Source of the DNA: Flemingiibacterium sp045636145
Lineage (GTDB): Bacteria > Bacillota > Clostridia > Oscillospirales > CAG-272
Length of the DNA stretch: 64,000 nt
Direction of reading: 5' to 3'
Assembly (NCBI GenBank): GCA_045636145.1
Contig: JAZTWV010000042.1
Coordinates: 15,690 to 79,689 of the forward strand
In this document: positions 33,711-43,399 of the stretch, in pieces
How positions within the stretch are numbered: position 1 is the stretch's first letter
Layout of the letters: every line of letters starts with the position of its first letter
Notes under the pieces: generated by a model
What the model was told of the DNA's origin: nothing
Databases searched by the model: none
What the model saw: only the letters and a program-made list of their open reading frames with translations
Position numbers and translations under genes: made by a program

Positions 33711-36125
33711 CTAAAGAACACTGTTTATCTGTTCGGCATAGCGTACAGCTTCCATTGCATCCTTAGCATACTTGTCAGCACCGATTGCCGCGGCGTAATC
33801 CTTATTAAGAACAGCACCGCCGACTATGATCTTGCACCAAGGGGCTTCCCGGCGCAGAAGCTTTATGGTTTCCTCCATAGCCGGAACAGTTGTGGTCATA
33901 AGTGCGCTGAGTCCGACGATCGGCGCATGAAGTCTAACCGCATACTCGGCTATAGCTTCCGGTGCGACGTCACGACCGAGATCAGTAACAGCAAATCCGT
34001 AATTTTCAAGGAGCAGCTTAACAATATTCTTTCCTATATCGTGTATATCGCCTTTTACCGTAGCGATAATAAATGCACATTTGCCGCCGGTACTGCCTGA
34101 AGGCATATTGTCCTTTATAACATCGAAAGCGGCTTTTGCGGCTTCGGCACTCATCAAAAGCTGGGGCAGGTAAACCGTTTTGTTTTCAAATCCCTCACCC
34201 ACTGTGTTAAGTGCAGGAATTATTTCATTTTGAACTATATCAAGGGGCTTTTCAGTTGCCAAAAGCGCCCCCGTAAGCTGTGCCGCACGCTCCTTTAAGC
34301 CTTTTATTACCGCGCGCTGAAGTTCAGAACACTTCTCGGTGCTGTCCTCCCTCGCCCCCTGTGACGGTATCGGCGCGGCACTCACGCTTGATTTCTGCGG
34401 CAAAGTCTGCGAAAAAGCAATATACTCAAGGCAGTTATCATCAATGCCGGAAAGTGCACGGTATGCATGATATACCTTCATCATCTCCTCGGAATACGGA
34501 TTCATTATAGCCGCAGACAGCCCCATTCCAAGAGTCAGCGCAAAAAATGTACCGTTTATAGCGTCCCTTGCAGGAAGTCCGAATGATACATTTGAAACAC
34601 CGAGAGATGTGTGACATCCAAGCTCTTTCTTTATCATACCAATGGCACGGATTGTCTCGTTTGCGGCATTTTTGTCCGCACTTACGGTAAGAGCCAGTGG
34701 GTCGAAAATAATATCTTTCTTGTCAATGCCGTATCGTGCCGCCTCGTCAAGTATACGTCTTGCTATGGCAAGACGTCCTTCGGCGCACTCCGGAATACCG
34801 TCCTCGTCAAGAGTAAGTGCCACCACAACTCCGCCGTATTTTTTTGCAAGCGGAAACACCTCATCCATGCTCTCTTTTTTGCCGTTAACCGAATTTATCA
34901 TCGGCTTACCGTTATAACGTCGAAGCGCTGCCTCCATTGCCTGCTTATCAGAAGTATCGATTTGAAGCGGAAGATCGGTTATTGCCTGAAGCTCACATAC
35001 CGCACGGCGAAGCATACTAACCTCATCTATATCCGGAAGACCTACATTCACATCAAGTATATGCACGCCCTTTTCCTGCTGTGCTATTCCCTCTCTGAGT
35101 ATGTAGTCTATGTCCTCGGCAATAAGCGCCTCCTTAAAGCGTTTTTTGCCTGTTGGATTTATGCGCTCGCCAATAAGCACAGGAGAATCCCCAAAGCTCA
35201 CAGCGTGGGTATATGAAGAAACGAATGAGATGTTTTTCTTTTGAACAGGCGGCGGTATGATATCCGACGAAGCCATAACAACAGCCGAAATATAGTCAGG
35301 TGTTGTGCCGCAGCATCCGCCGGCAATGCGCACTCCCTTCTTTATAAGCTCTGATATATCCTCGGCAAACTCGCCCGGGAGCACATCATATACAGTCTTG
35401 CCTCCGATTGATTTCGGCAGTCCTGCATTGGGCTTTAATATTACGGGAACAGATGCATACTTAAGATATTCCAAGGCTATCCCGGCAAGTGCTTTTGGGC
35501 CAAGCGAGCAGTTCATACCTATGGCATCAGCGCCCATGCCCTCAAGCATGGCAACCATAGCGGCAGGCGATGCTCCTGTCATAAGCTTTCCGTCCTCGCC
35601 ATAAGCGTTTGAAACAAAAACAGGCAGATCGCTGTTCTCTTTTGCGGCAAGCAGAGCCGCCTTGGTTTCATAGCTGTCGTTCATGGTTTCGATCATAATA
35701 AGATCAGCACCGTATCTGACACCGAGGCGAACTGTTTTAGCAAAGACTTCTACAGCATCCTCAAAGTCCAGATCACCGTAGGGTGCAAGCATATGTCCCG
35801 TCGGACCTATATCAAGTGCCACCCATTTTTCCTGTGTGCCGCGGCTTGATTCTGCCGCCAAACGCGCATTTTCAATTGCCGCCTTTATGATAGTATCAAG
35901 CTCTGGCTCAGTAAATTTAAGTACATTCGCACCGAAGGTGTTGGTATTTGCAACATTACTTCCTGCATCAAAATAATCACGGTGTATAGCTGTGATAATG
36001 TCAGGATGTGACATATTCCAACGCTCAGGAAGCTCACCCGGCATGAGTCCCTGCGCCTGCAAAAGCGTTCCCATGCCGCCGTCAAGATATAAAATATGCT
36101 CTTTAATATAATCGGTTATTTTCAT
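33711..36125 (-). CDS. metH: Cobalamin-dependent methionine synthase, without reactivation domain
   Basis: MetH transfers a methyl group from methyltetrahydrofolate via cobalamin to homocysteine. The 804 residues hold a homocysteine/zinc domain (1-300, with GGCCGT as zinc cysteines), a pterin-binding domain (about 310-570, opening VLIGERINPTGKKRF) and a helical cap. A B12-binding domain at about 660-804 has DIHDIGKNIV giving the cobalt-ligand histidine. The usual C-terminal AdoMet-binding reactivation domain is missing; it is encoded separately by the gene just upstream in the same operon. This split form is known in Clostridia and related anaerobes. Confidence 0.95.
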   Translation of the reverse strand: MKITDYIKEHILYLDGGMGTLLQAQGLMPGELPERWNMSHPDIITAIHRDYFDAGSNVANTNTFGANVLKFTEPELDTIIKAAIENARLAAESSRGTQEKWVALDIGPTGHMLAPYGDLDFEDAVEVFAKTVRLGVRYGADLIMIETMNDSYETKAALLAAKENSDLPVFVSNAYGEDGKLMTGASPAAMVAMLEGMGADAIGMNCSLGPKALAGIALEYLKYASVPVILKPNAGLPKSIGGKTVYDVLPGEFAEDISELIKKGVRIAGGCCGTTPDYISAVVMASSDIIPPPVQKKNISFVSSYTHAVSFGDSPVLIGERINPTGKKRFKEALIAEDIDYILREGIAQQEKGVHILDVNVGLPDIDEVSMLRRAVCELQAITDLPLQIDTSDKQAMEAALRRYNGKPMINSVNGKKESMDEVFPLAKKYGGVVVALTLDEDGIPECAEGRLAIARRILDEAARYGIDKKDIIFDPLALTVSADKNAANETIRAIGMIKKELGCHTSLGVSNVSFGLPARDAINGTFFALTLGMGLSAAIMNPYSEEMMKVYHAYRALSGIDDNCLEYIAFSQTLPQKSSVSAAPIPSQGAREDSTEKCSELQRAVIKGLKERAAQLTGALLATEKPLDIVQNEIIPALNTVGEGFENKTVYLPQLLMSAEAAKAAFDVIKDNMPSGSTGGKCAFIIATVKGDIHDIGKNIVKLLLENYGFAVTDLGRDVAPEAIAEYAVRLHAPIVGLSALMTTTVPAMEETIKLLRREAPWCKIIVGGAVLNKDYAAAIGADKYAKDAMEAVRYAEQINSVL

Positions 36126-36130
36126 GTATC

Positions 36131-36757
36131 TTAAACCTCGCTTGATTTTTTGTTCTTATCCGATACGCCCATAAATGCCGTCACGGATTTTGTCGGCGAC
36201 ATAATCATGCTGTCATTCAGACAAAGTCCGATACGTCTCGGGCAGTCAAGCACCGAAAATATATCTTTCTGCACGGTTATAGGCAGATCACCGTAGCCCG
36301 GACTGAATCTCTTGTGAAGCTTACGTCCCATGCGGTCAAAACACTCCGCCATATCTTGGCAGAAAGTGTCACACAGGCTCTCAATTCTCTCGGCACCTAT
36401 GGCCTGAAGCATAAGTGCCTTTGCAGGTGACACTGCACCGAAGCGGGCTATTAGTCGGTCAATTCCTATCCCTACGGTTGCGGCAAACAGAACTGCGCTC
36501 GCGCATCCTGCAAGATTTTCTGAAAGCATCTTTGAATCGGTGCGAAAAAACGCCATATCTGTAAAGCCATTATGCCGCGTAATGTCAAATTCAGCATAGC
36601 AAACGTTGTATGTCAGCTTGCTCTCGCACTCACATAGGCATTCTTCAAGAAGTGATGTAATTTCCGGCGTATCTTCCCTCACCCCGGCATAACGGAGAAT
36701 TTCCTTTCTGTCAATAGGCGGCGGTGAGTATGTTTTTGTATAAACTGTACCTATCAT
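36131..36757 (-). CDS. Methionine synthase reactivation-domain protein
   Basis: This 208-residue protein corresponds to the AdoMet-binding activation domain of MetH, which rescues oxidised cobalamin by reductive methylation. The signature is RFSPGYGDLPITVQKDIF followed by NDSMIMSPTKSVTAFMGV, the segments contacting AdoMet in the family. ATG 36757 is used because GAGGCGAAAA stands before it; the longer frame upstream has no site and crosses the promoter. It lies five bases before metH, so the two chains are made together. Confidence 0.9.
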   Translation of the reverse strand: MIGTVYTKTYSPPPIDRKEILRYAGVREDTPEITSLLEECLCECESKLTYNVCYAEFDITRHNGFTDMAFFRTDSKMLSENLAGCASAVLFAATVGIGIDRLIARFGAVSPAKALMLQAIGAERIESLCDTFCQDMAECFDRMGRKLHKRFSPGYGDLPITVQKDIFSVLDCPRRIGLCLNDSMIMSPTKSVTAFMGVSDKNKKSSEV

Positions 36758-36799
36758 TTTTCGCCTCGTAAAATCATGGGTTACTGTACCAATATTATG

Positions 36800-36828
36800 A
36801 TTATACCACACAACACCCAACATTTCAA
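36800..36828 (-). promoter_or_regulatory. Promoter of the metH operon
   Basis: Reading leftward: TTGAAA (36828-36823) and TATAAT (36805-36800), 17-base spacer. The leader is only about 35 bases, too short for a SAM or cobalamin riboswitch. Confidence 0.8.
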
Positions 36829-36860
36829 GTAAAATCGCATAAAAGGTACAAAAACGAAAA

Positions 36861-36890
36861 CGACTGTCCGCAAAGCATTGCGAACAGTCG
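36861..36890 (-). terminator. Terminator of the surface-polysaccharide operon
   Basis: CGACTGT-CGCA (from 36861) pairs with TGCG-ACAGTCG (to 36890), followed on the minus strand by TTTTCGTTTTT. Confidence 0.8.
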
Positions 36891-36897
36891 CCAAAAA

Positions 36898-38913
36898 TCA
36901 CACCGTCAGCTCTTCAAGAGTCTTTTCAACCACCGCATCGGTGTTTACCGATTCAGGTGTAATATAAGTAGGAACAACACTTCTGAGCGCGTTCTTGACA
37001 ACCTCGTCATCCTCACTCTCAAGTGCCAGACGGAGCACATTAAGCTTCTCGTTAAGCTCGTCCGGTGCAAGAGGAGTATCACGCTCAATGAATATCATGC
37101 TGTTTTCCGTCTTGTCAAGCTCTTCTGTACGAATAAGTAATTCCTCATACAGCTTTTCACCTGGGCGGAGTCCCGTTTCGATGATTTCAATGTCACGGTA
37201 AGGCTCAAATCCGCAAAGACGTATCATTGTCTCCGCAAGCTCAAGTATACGGACAGATTTTCCCATGTCAAGCACAAAAAGCTCGCCGTTTTTAGCCATA
37301 CATCCGGACTGAAGCACAAGCTGACTCGCCTCAGGTATGGTCATAAAATATCTTATAATACGTTTATCCGTAATTGTAACCGGACCGCCGTTCATGATCT
37401 GCTTTTTGAAAAGCGGAACAACCGATGCGGCACTTCCAAGCACATTTCCAAAGCGCGTAGCACTGAATGTTGTAGTTGAACTGCTTCGGCTATGGCTTTG
37501 CACGATCATTTCGCACATACGCTTTGTTGCGCCCATAACGTTGGTGGGATTAACGGCCTTGTCGGTAGAAACCATAATAAATCTCTCGACACCGTATTTC
37601 TCCGCCAGCTCAACGGTATTAAGTGTACCAAAAACGTTGTTTTTAACAGCTTCGCAGCAGTTGCGCTCCATGAGGGGCACATGCTTGTGCGCCGCAGCAT
37701 GAAGTACTATATTAGGTCTGTGCTCACAGAATATCTTTTCTGTACCCGCCTTATCGCACACGGAAACGATCTCAACCTGGAGATTAAGAGAAGTTCCGTA
37801 TCTGAAGCGAAGCTCCTGCTGTATATCATACGCACCGTTCTCATAAACGTCAAGAATTACGAGTTTTTTCGGCTTCATAGCCGCGATCTGACGACATAAC
37901 TCGCTTCCTATAGAGCCACCGCCGCCCGTTATAAGCACGACCTTATCACGGTAATATGCACTTGTTTTCTCGTCATGGAAGTGTACCGACTTCCGGAACA
38001 GAAGCTCCTCGATATCAAACTCGCGCAAATGGCGTTTGCCGCCCTCAGCCGCCTGCATCGTGGGATAATCGTATATCTTTATCTTACAGCCGGTATTTTT
38101 ATAGTATTCATAAAGCTCTTTCAGGCGTTCCTGTTCCACACGCGGCATTGCAAACACGATTTCCTGAACAGAAAGCTCCGCAAGCTCCTTTGTTATATCC
38201 GCGCTTCCCGAAAGCACAGGAAGTCCGAATATTTCGCGTCCTATCTTGGAGTGGTCGATATCAACAAAGCAGCACGGTATGTATGCAGCACGGGGATTCT
38301 TAAAAAGCTCGTCCGCCAGCATTACACCGACCTGACCGGCACCCACGATGGCAATACGTATTCTGCGGTTAGATGCTGTATTGCTGGAAACGGCTCCATC
38401 TTTTGTTTCGGCAAAGGTAAGTCCGGTTATCGCTCTCAAAGGAGCCGATATAAACTTGAATCTGATATCGCCTTTATTTATCGCTTCATACAGATATTTA
38501 TAAAGCAAACGTATACCGAGTGCAAGTAAAAGGTTGAATGCTATTATAGAAAAGGCTCGTAAAAATGCCACATTCTGCACAGGAACTAGAATCTGCATGG
38601 CATAATACAGGATTCCTGCTATAGTATCAGCTATTATGAGCTTTATATAGGATGACGGTGAACCATAACGCCATATCTGCTTATAAACACCAACAAGATA
38701 CCGGCAAAGATACACACTAAGCACCGCAAGTACAAAATGCACGGCGCACATCTCAATTGCAAAAGCTGTTTCACTGCTGGGACTAAAAACAAGCAGCAGT
38801 ATTGTCACAACAAAAAGCAAGATAAAATCGTAGAACTGCAAGGGCAAATGACGCCGACGGCGCAGTGCACCAAGTTCATCAAGCGTATTTTGCTCATCCT
38901 GTATGCTGTTCAT
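36898..38913 (-). CDS. Membrane-bound UDP-sugar 4,6-dehydratase-like protein (FlaA1/CapD type)
   Basis: This 671-residue protein starts with four membrane helices (about 25-150), has a first Rossmann part (about 185-320, IAIVGAGQVGVMLADE) and a catalytic extended-SDR domain (about 325-610) with GGGGSIGSE for NAD(P). Catalytic residues follow the form STDKAVNPTNVMGATK: Ser, and Met in place of the usual Tyr, then Lys, as in WbpM/FlaA1-type UDP-GlcNAc 4,6-dehydratases. It likely makes a 4-keto-6-deoxy sugar precursor for a surface glycan. It is last in the nine-gene operon, seven bases after the LCP gene. Confidence 0.92.
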   Translation of the reverse strand: MNSIQDEQNTLDELGALRRRRHLPLQFYDFILLFVVTILLLVFSPSSETAFAIEMCAVHFVLAVLSVYLCRYLVGVYKQIWRYGSPSSYIKLIIADTIAGILYYAMQILVPVQNVAFLRAFSIIAFNLLLALGIRLLYKYLYEAINKGDIRFKFISAPLRAITGLTFAETKDGAVSSNTASNRRIRIAIVGAGQVGVMLADELFKNPRAAYIPCCFVDIDHSKIGREIFGLPVLSGSADITKELAELSVQEIVFAMPRVEQERLKELYEYYKNTGCKIKIYDYPTMQAAEGGKRHLREFDIEELLFRKSVHFHDEKTSAYYRDKVVLITGGGGSIGSELCRQIAAMKPKKLVILDVYENGAYDIQQELRFRYGTSLNLQVEIVSVCDKAGTEKIFCEHRPNIVLHAAAHKHVPLMERNCCEAVKNNVFGTLNTVELAEKYGVERFIMVSTDKAVNPTNVMGATKRMCEMIVQSHSRSSSTTTFSATRFGNVLGSAASVVPLFKKQIMNGGPVTITDKRIIRYFMTIPEASQLVLQSGCMAKNGELFVLDMGKSVRILELAETMIRLCGFEPYRDIEIIETGLRPGEKLYEELLIRTEELDKTENSMIFIERDTPLAPDELNEKLNVLRLALESEDDEVVKNALRSVVPTYITPESVNTDAVVEKTLEELTV

Positions 38914-38920
38914 CGAAGTA

Positions 38921-39895
38921 TCACACCTCCTGCTCGTAAAATAGATCTATAACAGTTTGCTTAAGGGCATCTTCATCTACATAAAATTCTACATATTCGC
39001 TTCCCTTTTTCGCTTCACCTTTTATGGGAAATGTACCGTTATAGGTATACCCCTGCAAAGATTCAAGCAAATCGGAAAGCTGATTTACTGTACAATCGGA
39101 AACAAGGTATTCATTTACCTTAAACATCGTGTCAAGCGCCAGATCATCTTCAAGTGACGCATACTTGGAAAACGCCGCCGCTATATACGCACGCTGGCGC
39201 TCCATACGCTCAAGGTTACTGCCGTCAGGTGAATCGTTTCTCCAGCGTACAAAAGAGAGTGCTGCCTCTCCTACAAGGGTTATCTGCGCGCCCTTAACAT
39301 ATTCACTGCCAAGAGCGGGATAATCATTGTCAAGGGTCAGAGTAACACCGCCGATACTGTCATTTATAATTGGCACAGCATCCATGGTCACGGACATATA
39401 ATGGTCTATGTCGATCTCATACAGCAGTTTTTCAACTGATGCGACTGTATTTCGGCACTGTATCTTGCCTGTACCGCCGTATGCATGAGCAAGGGCAAGC
39501 TGTGCTTTAAAACTGCCGTATTTATTTCCATGTTTATCAAGCTGATTAACCTCGGTCATAGTATCGCGGTTGATATGCAGTATACGAAAGCTTTTGTTAT
39601 CTTCATCCATAACAACAAGCGCGATAAAATCTGCCTGCGAAGAAGCATCCTCATTGTCTGCCATTTTGTCAATACCGAGAACGAGCAAAGTCTTAATAGA
39701 ATCACTCCGAGTATACCAGGTGTCATTATAGTATATCCGAGAATCGCCCGAATCGGTGTAATTCAAAGATTCGGGCGACTTATTATCTCTTCCTATAAGC
39801 TTCTCGATGAATCCAAACATCAAGACCAGCAATACGGTAATAACTACTAGGGCGGCAACAAGGAACAAACCTCCAAATTGCGTTCTTTTCTTCAT
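38921..39895 (-). CDS. LytR-CpsA-Psr family wall-polymer ligase
   Basis: LCP enzymes move lipid-linked glycan polymers onto peptidoglycan outside the membrane. This 324-residue protein has one N-terminal membrane helix (about 10-30) and an extracellular LCP domain at about 65-250: LLVLGIDK, then ILHINRDTMTEV with the conserved Arg/Asp, a central DHYMSVTMDAVPIINDSIGG, and SFVRWRNDSPDGSNLERMERQ with the arginines that bind the pyrophosphate. It fits with the chain-length and kinase genes upstream as the export and attachment step. Confidence 0.93.
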   Translation of the reverse strand: MKKRTQFGGLFLVAALVVITVLLVLMFGFIEKLIGRDNKSPESLNYTDSGDSRIYYNDTWYTRSDSIKTLLVLGIDKMADNEDASSQADFIALVVMDEDNKSFRILHINRDTMTEVNQLDKHGNKYGSFKAQLALAHAYGGTGKIQCRNTVASVEKLLYEIDIDHYMSVTMDAVPIINDSIGGVTLTLDNDYPALGSEYVKGAQITLVGEAALSFVRWRNDSPDGSNLERMERQRAYIAAAFSKYASLEDDLALDTMFKVNEYLVSDCTVNQLSDLLESLQGYTYNGTFPIKGEAKKGSEYVEFYVDEDALKQTVIDLFYEQEV

Positions 39896-39924
39896 TTTGT
39901 TGTACTATCCGGCTCACATCCACA

Positions 39925-40623
39925 TTATGCGGTACGGCCTCTGAGCTTCAGCACAAGAACAACAGCGATAGCCGCAAACAGCACCGCACCTACAGCTGCA
40001 GGAATAAAATAGGAGTTTACGCCTGTCTGCGGAGAATCCGGAGCACCCGGATCAGCAGAAGGATCAGCCCCATTATCTCTGATCACTGCAAAAGCGGACA
40101 TGGAAGTAGCGTTAATGGTAATGATGCCATTCTCATCAATAATACAATCTATTACCTTCCAATGGTCCTCTTCGTTTTCTTTAGTGATAAGTATGAAAAG
40201 GTCATCAGCGGTTATACCCTGAATCTTAATCTTGAATGTAACAGGCTTACCGTCAGAAAGTCCCTTGCCAAGCTCGCTCTCATAGCGAACATCAAAAATG
40301 TCGCTTATAACAGCGTGATCTATAGGCGCACCGCCGGTGTACTCTTCCCATATCTTAGCGAATTCTTCAATTATTTCATGCCACTCTGCCTCGCCCAGCT
40401 CTTTTTCTGCATCAACGAGGTTGATGTATATATCTTCGTGAATATCAACGGGGTCCTTATATGCTTCCTTAAGGGGAGTAACGATGAGATCTTCATCTCC
40501 CTCAACAAGCTCCGGAGAGTCTTTCAGTGCAACACTTGGCGTAAAGGTAACAGTCGCTGCTGTGCCAAGGGTGAAAATAGACATGATCACAAGGAACAAT
40601 GCCATAATACGAAAAGCTTTCAT
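39925..40623 (-). CDS. Secreted protein with SPQTG sorting signal
   Basis: This 232-residue protein has a signal peptide cleaved near TLGTA, a compact extracellular domain with a DLFILITKENEEDHWKVIDC segment, and a C-terminal SPQTG, hydrophobic helix (YFIPAAVGAVLFAAIAVVLV) and basic tail. SPxTG-type signals are used by Clostridioides difficile class B sortase, and the gene just upstream encodes a class B sortase, so this is the likely substrate. ATG 40623 follows AAAGGAG; an upstream frame extension into the sortase gene is rejected. Function of the domain is unknown. Confidence 0.85.
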   Translation of the reverse strand: MKAFRIMALFLVIMSIFTLGTAATVTFTPSVALKDSPELVEGDEDLIVTPLKEAYKDPVDIHEDIYINLVDAEKELGEAEWHEIIEEFAKIWEEYTGGAPIDHAVISDIFDVRYESELGKGLSDGKPVTFKIKIQGITADDLFILITKENEEDHWKVIDCIIDENGIITINATSMSAFAVIRDNGADPSADPGAPDSPQTGVNSYFIPAAVGAVLFAAIAVVLVLKLRGRTA

Positions 40624-40642
40624 AATATTAGTCTCCTTTATA

Positions 40643-41566
40643 CTAAGTATTTTCAGTGGATACCCGGATATTATCCGCAAGATCCTCATTATTTACAGCC
40701 ATAACAAGATACCGTCTTGTAGTATCATAATTAAGGCAAACCGACATTATTATAACACGGTCTCCGAATTTCGGTGCTATATCATCATTGATATTAGTAC
40801 CAAACTCGCGTATGCTGCGCACATCCTTAAAAAATCTATTGTACCAATACTCATTTTCGAAATCGTATGTATGCAGTATATGCACTTTTGAGTATGGAAC
40901 AGCGGCAAAAACTGTGTATTCGCGAACCTCACCCGGCAGATACAAAGTCACATCCGAACAGTCTATGAATGATTGCTCTGAAGAGTATGTCTTCTGCAGC
41001 GTTCCGAACAAATTTCCGGAACGCATCGTATGACCGTAGATCACAGTGACGGGGTCATCGAAATCATTATTGTTATAAGTAGCCTCGGTATACAGTGCAC
41101 CGCCTATGTAGGGTGAGCCGTCGTAGGCAGTTGTCAAATACTTTTTGTCATTGTCTTTACTTTGAAGTACCGGATAATCTATGCGTGTTCCGGCAATTTC
41201 AAGCCATGCACATATTTCCGGATTAACCTCCCAAAGACGCTCAAAATCAAGCGTATTTGTCGAAATATCAGCCAGAGATTCTACAGTATCAGCGGCAGAA
41301 TCTGCCGTCTCAACGAAATCTGTTGTATGTGAATCTGAAGCATCAAAAGTCTCATTCTGCTGAGTTTTCGGTGCATCCGTATCTTCGAATGATACCGTAT
41401 CAAACTGTTTAATGGAATCCCTCAGTGCCTCAAGTGCTGCGCTTCCATCATCCTCTGACGCTTGCTGCCAAAGGCTTAGAAAAACACATATTCCGATACA
41501 GTTAAGGCACAAAAACAGCAAAATAATGTATTTGATCCGCTTGTTATTTTTTATTTCAAATCTCAT
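40643..41566 (-). CDS. srtB: Class B sortase
   Basis: This membrane-bound transpeptidase attaches proteins with an SPxTG-like signal to the cell wall. The 307 residues comprise an N-terminal membrane helix (about 12-33), a Ser/Asp/Thr-rich spacer (40-105) and the sortase domain: NPEICAWLEIAGTRIDYPVLQ, catalytic His in YGHTM, Cys in MSVCLN and Arg in TRRYLV. The KYL-T-YDG pattern after the first strand is typical of class B. The ribosome binding site is weak; translation is probably coupled to the PHP gene five bases before. Confidence 0.93.
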   Translation of the reverse strand: MRFEIKNNKRIKYIILLFLCLNCIGICVFLSLWQQASEDDGSAALEALRDSIKQFDTVSFEDTDAPKTQQNETFDASDSHTTDFVETADSAADTVESLADISTNTLDFERLWEVNPEICAWLEIAGTRIDYPVLQSKDNDKKYLTTAYDGSPYIGGALYTEATYNNNDFDDPVTVIYGHTMRSGNLFGTLQKTYSSEQSFIDCSDVTLYLPGEVREYTVFAAVPYSKVHILHTYDFENEYWYNRFFKDVRSIREFGTNINDDIAPKFGDRVIIMSVCLNYDTTRRYLVMAVNNEDLADNIRVSTENT

Positions 41567-41571
41567 ACATA

Positions 41572-42339
41572 TTAACCGTTAGAATTAGCATCTAAATCAT
41601 GGCGAAGCAGATGTGAGGCACCACGCATAATGTCTTCAAGCACATACTCGCCGGCATTTTTTGCAATAGCATCACAAGCATCGCCTAAATTTGGAGGACG
41701 GGAAGTAAGATTGTGGCAATCGGAGCCAAGCAGATGGATATATCCGCGACGAAGCATCCTGCTCGCTTTTCTTGCAGTTGAACGATTGATAAAAAATGAT
41801 GCATTCGACTGCATTAGCACTCTGTTTTCAAGAAGAGTATATATAATGTCTTTCTTTTGATCAAACAGATACCGTTCAACGTGGGCAAGGATCACACGAA
41901 AGCCTTTGCTGTCATTAAGGCGAAGTATATCTTCCACCACATGCGAGTTCCACGGTCTCTGAGGCATTTCCACAAGAATACACCCGGAATTTCCGATACG
42001 AAGTTCGGGATATTCAAGCATACACGTAATTCCCTCAAAATATTCCACCTCTGCACCAAGAACCAAGTGAGGAAGCCGAGCATTGCTCTCTTTTGCAATA
42101 ATCTCCGACAGCTCTGAATAAGCACGTGACCTGCGTGCAATAAACCTCTCCGGCGTATCGCCATCCGCATAAAAGTGGGGGGTCAAAACCGCCGCACTAA
42201 CACCGTGATTTCCAAGAAGACGAAGCATATGCATACTTTCAGCCGGAGATCTGCTGCCATCATCTACGCCGGGAAGAATGTGCGTATGGAAATCGACCCG
42301 CGCGCCTGTGTTTAACATAGGATGCGAAGCACTTTCCAT
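41572..42339 (-). CDS. PHP-family protein-tyrosine phosphatase (CpsB/YwqE type)
   Basis: This 255-residue manganese-dependent phosphatase removes phosphate from the BY-kinase encoded just upstream. The PHP motifs are DFHTHILPGVDDG at the start, HFYADGD in the middle and LGSDCHN near the end. ATG 42339 is preferred because the in-frame ATG at 42351 directly abuts its AAAGGA site; the same spacing pattern occurs elsewhere in this window. The gene sits between the kinase and sortase genes of the operon. Confidence 0.92.
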   Translation of the reverse strand: MESASHPMLNTGARVDFHTHILPGVDDGSRSPAESMHMLRLLGNHGVSAAVLTPHFYADGDTPERFIARRSRAYSELSEIIAKESNARLPHLVLGAEVEYFEGITCMLEYPELRIGNSGCILVEMPQRPWNSHVVEDILRLNDSKGFRVILAHVERYLFDQKKDIIYTLLENRVLMQSNASFFINRSTARKASRMLRRGYIHLLGSDCHNLTSRPPNLGDACDAIAKNAGEYVLEDIMRGASHLLRHDLDANSNG

Positions 42340-42391
42340 AGTTACAATCATTCCTTTCTAACGGCTATGAGTTTTGGCAATATTTCAGATA

Positions 42392-43399
42392 TTATTCTTC
42401 AAACTTGTTACCATTAAACAGTTCCGAAGCGGAAGTGGCAGGACGGTCTTCCTCATGAGAGCTATAATAGCCATGAGCATAATGGCCGCCTCTGAAGTAA
42501 TAGCCGTGACGCTTACCGTAGCCATATCCGTAATAGTGCGCGTATTTTTTACCTTTTTTGTACTTGTATTTGTACTTTCCGTACTTTGTTCCAAACAAAG
42601 CACAGGTAAGTACCATACCGATAACACGTGCACCACTGAGGTTGAGCTGATGGATAGTATCGTCAAGCAAGCGCTTGTCAACGTAGTCCTGACGAACTAC
42701 CACTATCATACCGTCAACCACCTTGGATGCAATAAGCGCATCCGAAACTTCTGCAACAGGGGGAAGATCCACTACTATATACTCATACTCACCGCGCAAA
42801 GCTCTAAGCATTCCTTCGAATCTCTTTGAAGATAAAAGCTCGGTGGGGTTGGGAGGAAAGTCTCCGCAGGTTATAACTTCCATTCCATCATGAAGATTAG
42901 AATACTGTATGGCTTCCTTAGCATTTTCATTTCCCACAAGCACGTTACTGAGACCGGGCGTGCGATTAACTTCAAGGAAGTGTGCAATACGTGACAGACG
43001 CATATCTGCGTCAATAAAAAGTGTCTTTTTACCTGCTTTCATAAGGTCATAAGCAAGATTGATTGAGGTAGTAGATTTACCCTCATGAGCCATAGCACTT
43101 GTAACGCCTATAACATGGCACTCATTTTCATCGGCAAAGCTGAACATAATGTTCGTGCGCAGACGCTTATGTGCTTCTGTCATGGCAAAAGATCTTCTGT
43201 TGCCAATGGTAGCCTCAGCATCCTCGGAAAAATTATCCCGGGACACAGTTTTTATATTTTCGTCCGCCTGCTTCTTTCTAAGAGCCTCATTGGATCTATT
43301 ATGCTTGGAATTCAATCCTTCTCTGATCTCGGCGTCTTTTTTCTTTGCTTTATCAGCGCCTTTTTTATCGGCTGCCCCATTTTTTTCAAATAAACTCAT
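42392..43399 (-). CDS. BY-type tyrosine kinase (CpsD/YwqD type) with long Tyr-rich tail
   Basis: This 335-residue bacterial tyrosine kinase controls polymer assembly by autophosphorylation cycles. The MRP/MinD-like core (about 75-260) has Walker A AHEGKSTT, Walker A' LFIDADMR and Walker B YIVVDLPP. The tail from about residue 265 is rich in Lys, Gly, His and Tyr (14 tyrosines in about 45 residues, for example HYYGYGYGKRHGYYF), then an acidic end. The N-terminal 45 residues are very basic/acidic mixed. It overlaps the adaptor gene by four bases (ATGA), showing coupled translation. Confidence 0.93.
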   Translation of the reverse strand: MSLFEKNGAADKKGADKAKKKDAEIREGLNSKHNRSNEALRKKQADENIKTVSRDNFSEDAEATIGNRRSFAMTEAHKRLRTNIMFSFADENECHVIGVTSAMAHEGKSTTSINLAYDLMKAGKKTLFIDADMRLSRIAHFLEVNRTPGLSNVLVGNENAKEAIQYSNLHDGMEVITCGDFPPNPTELLSSKRFEGMLRALRGEYEYIVVDLPPVAEVSDALIASKVVDGMIVVVRQDYVDKRLLDDTIHQLNLSGARVIGMVLTCALFGTKYGKYKYKYKKGKKYAHYYGYGYGKRHGYYFRGGHYAHGYYSSHEEDRPATSASELFNGNKFEE

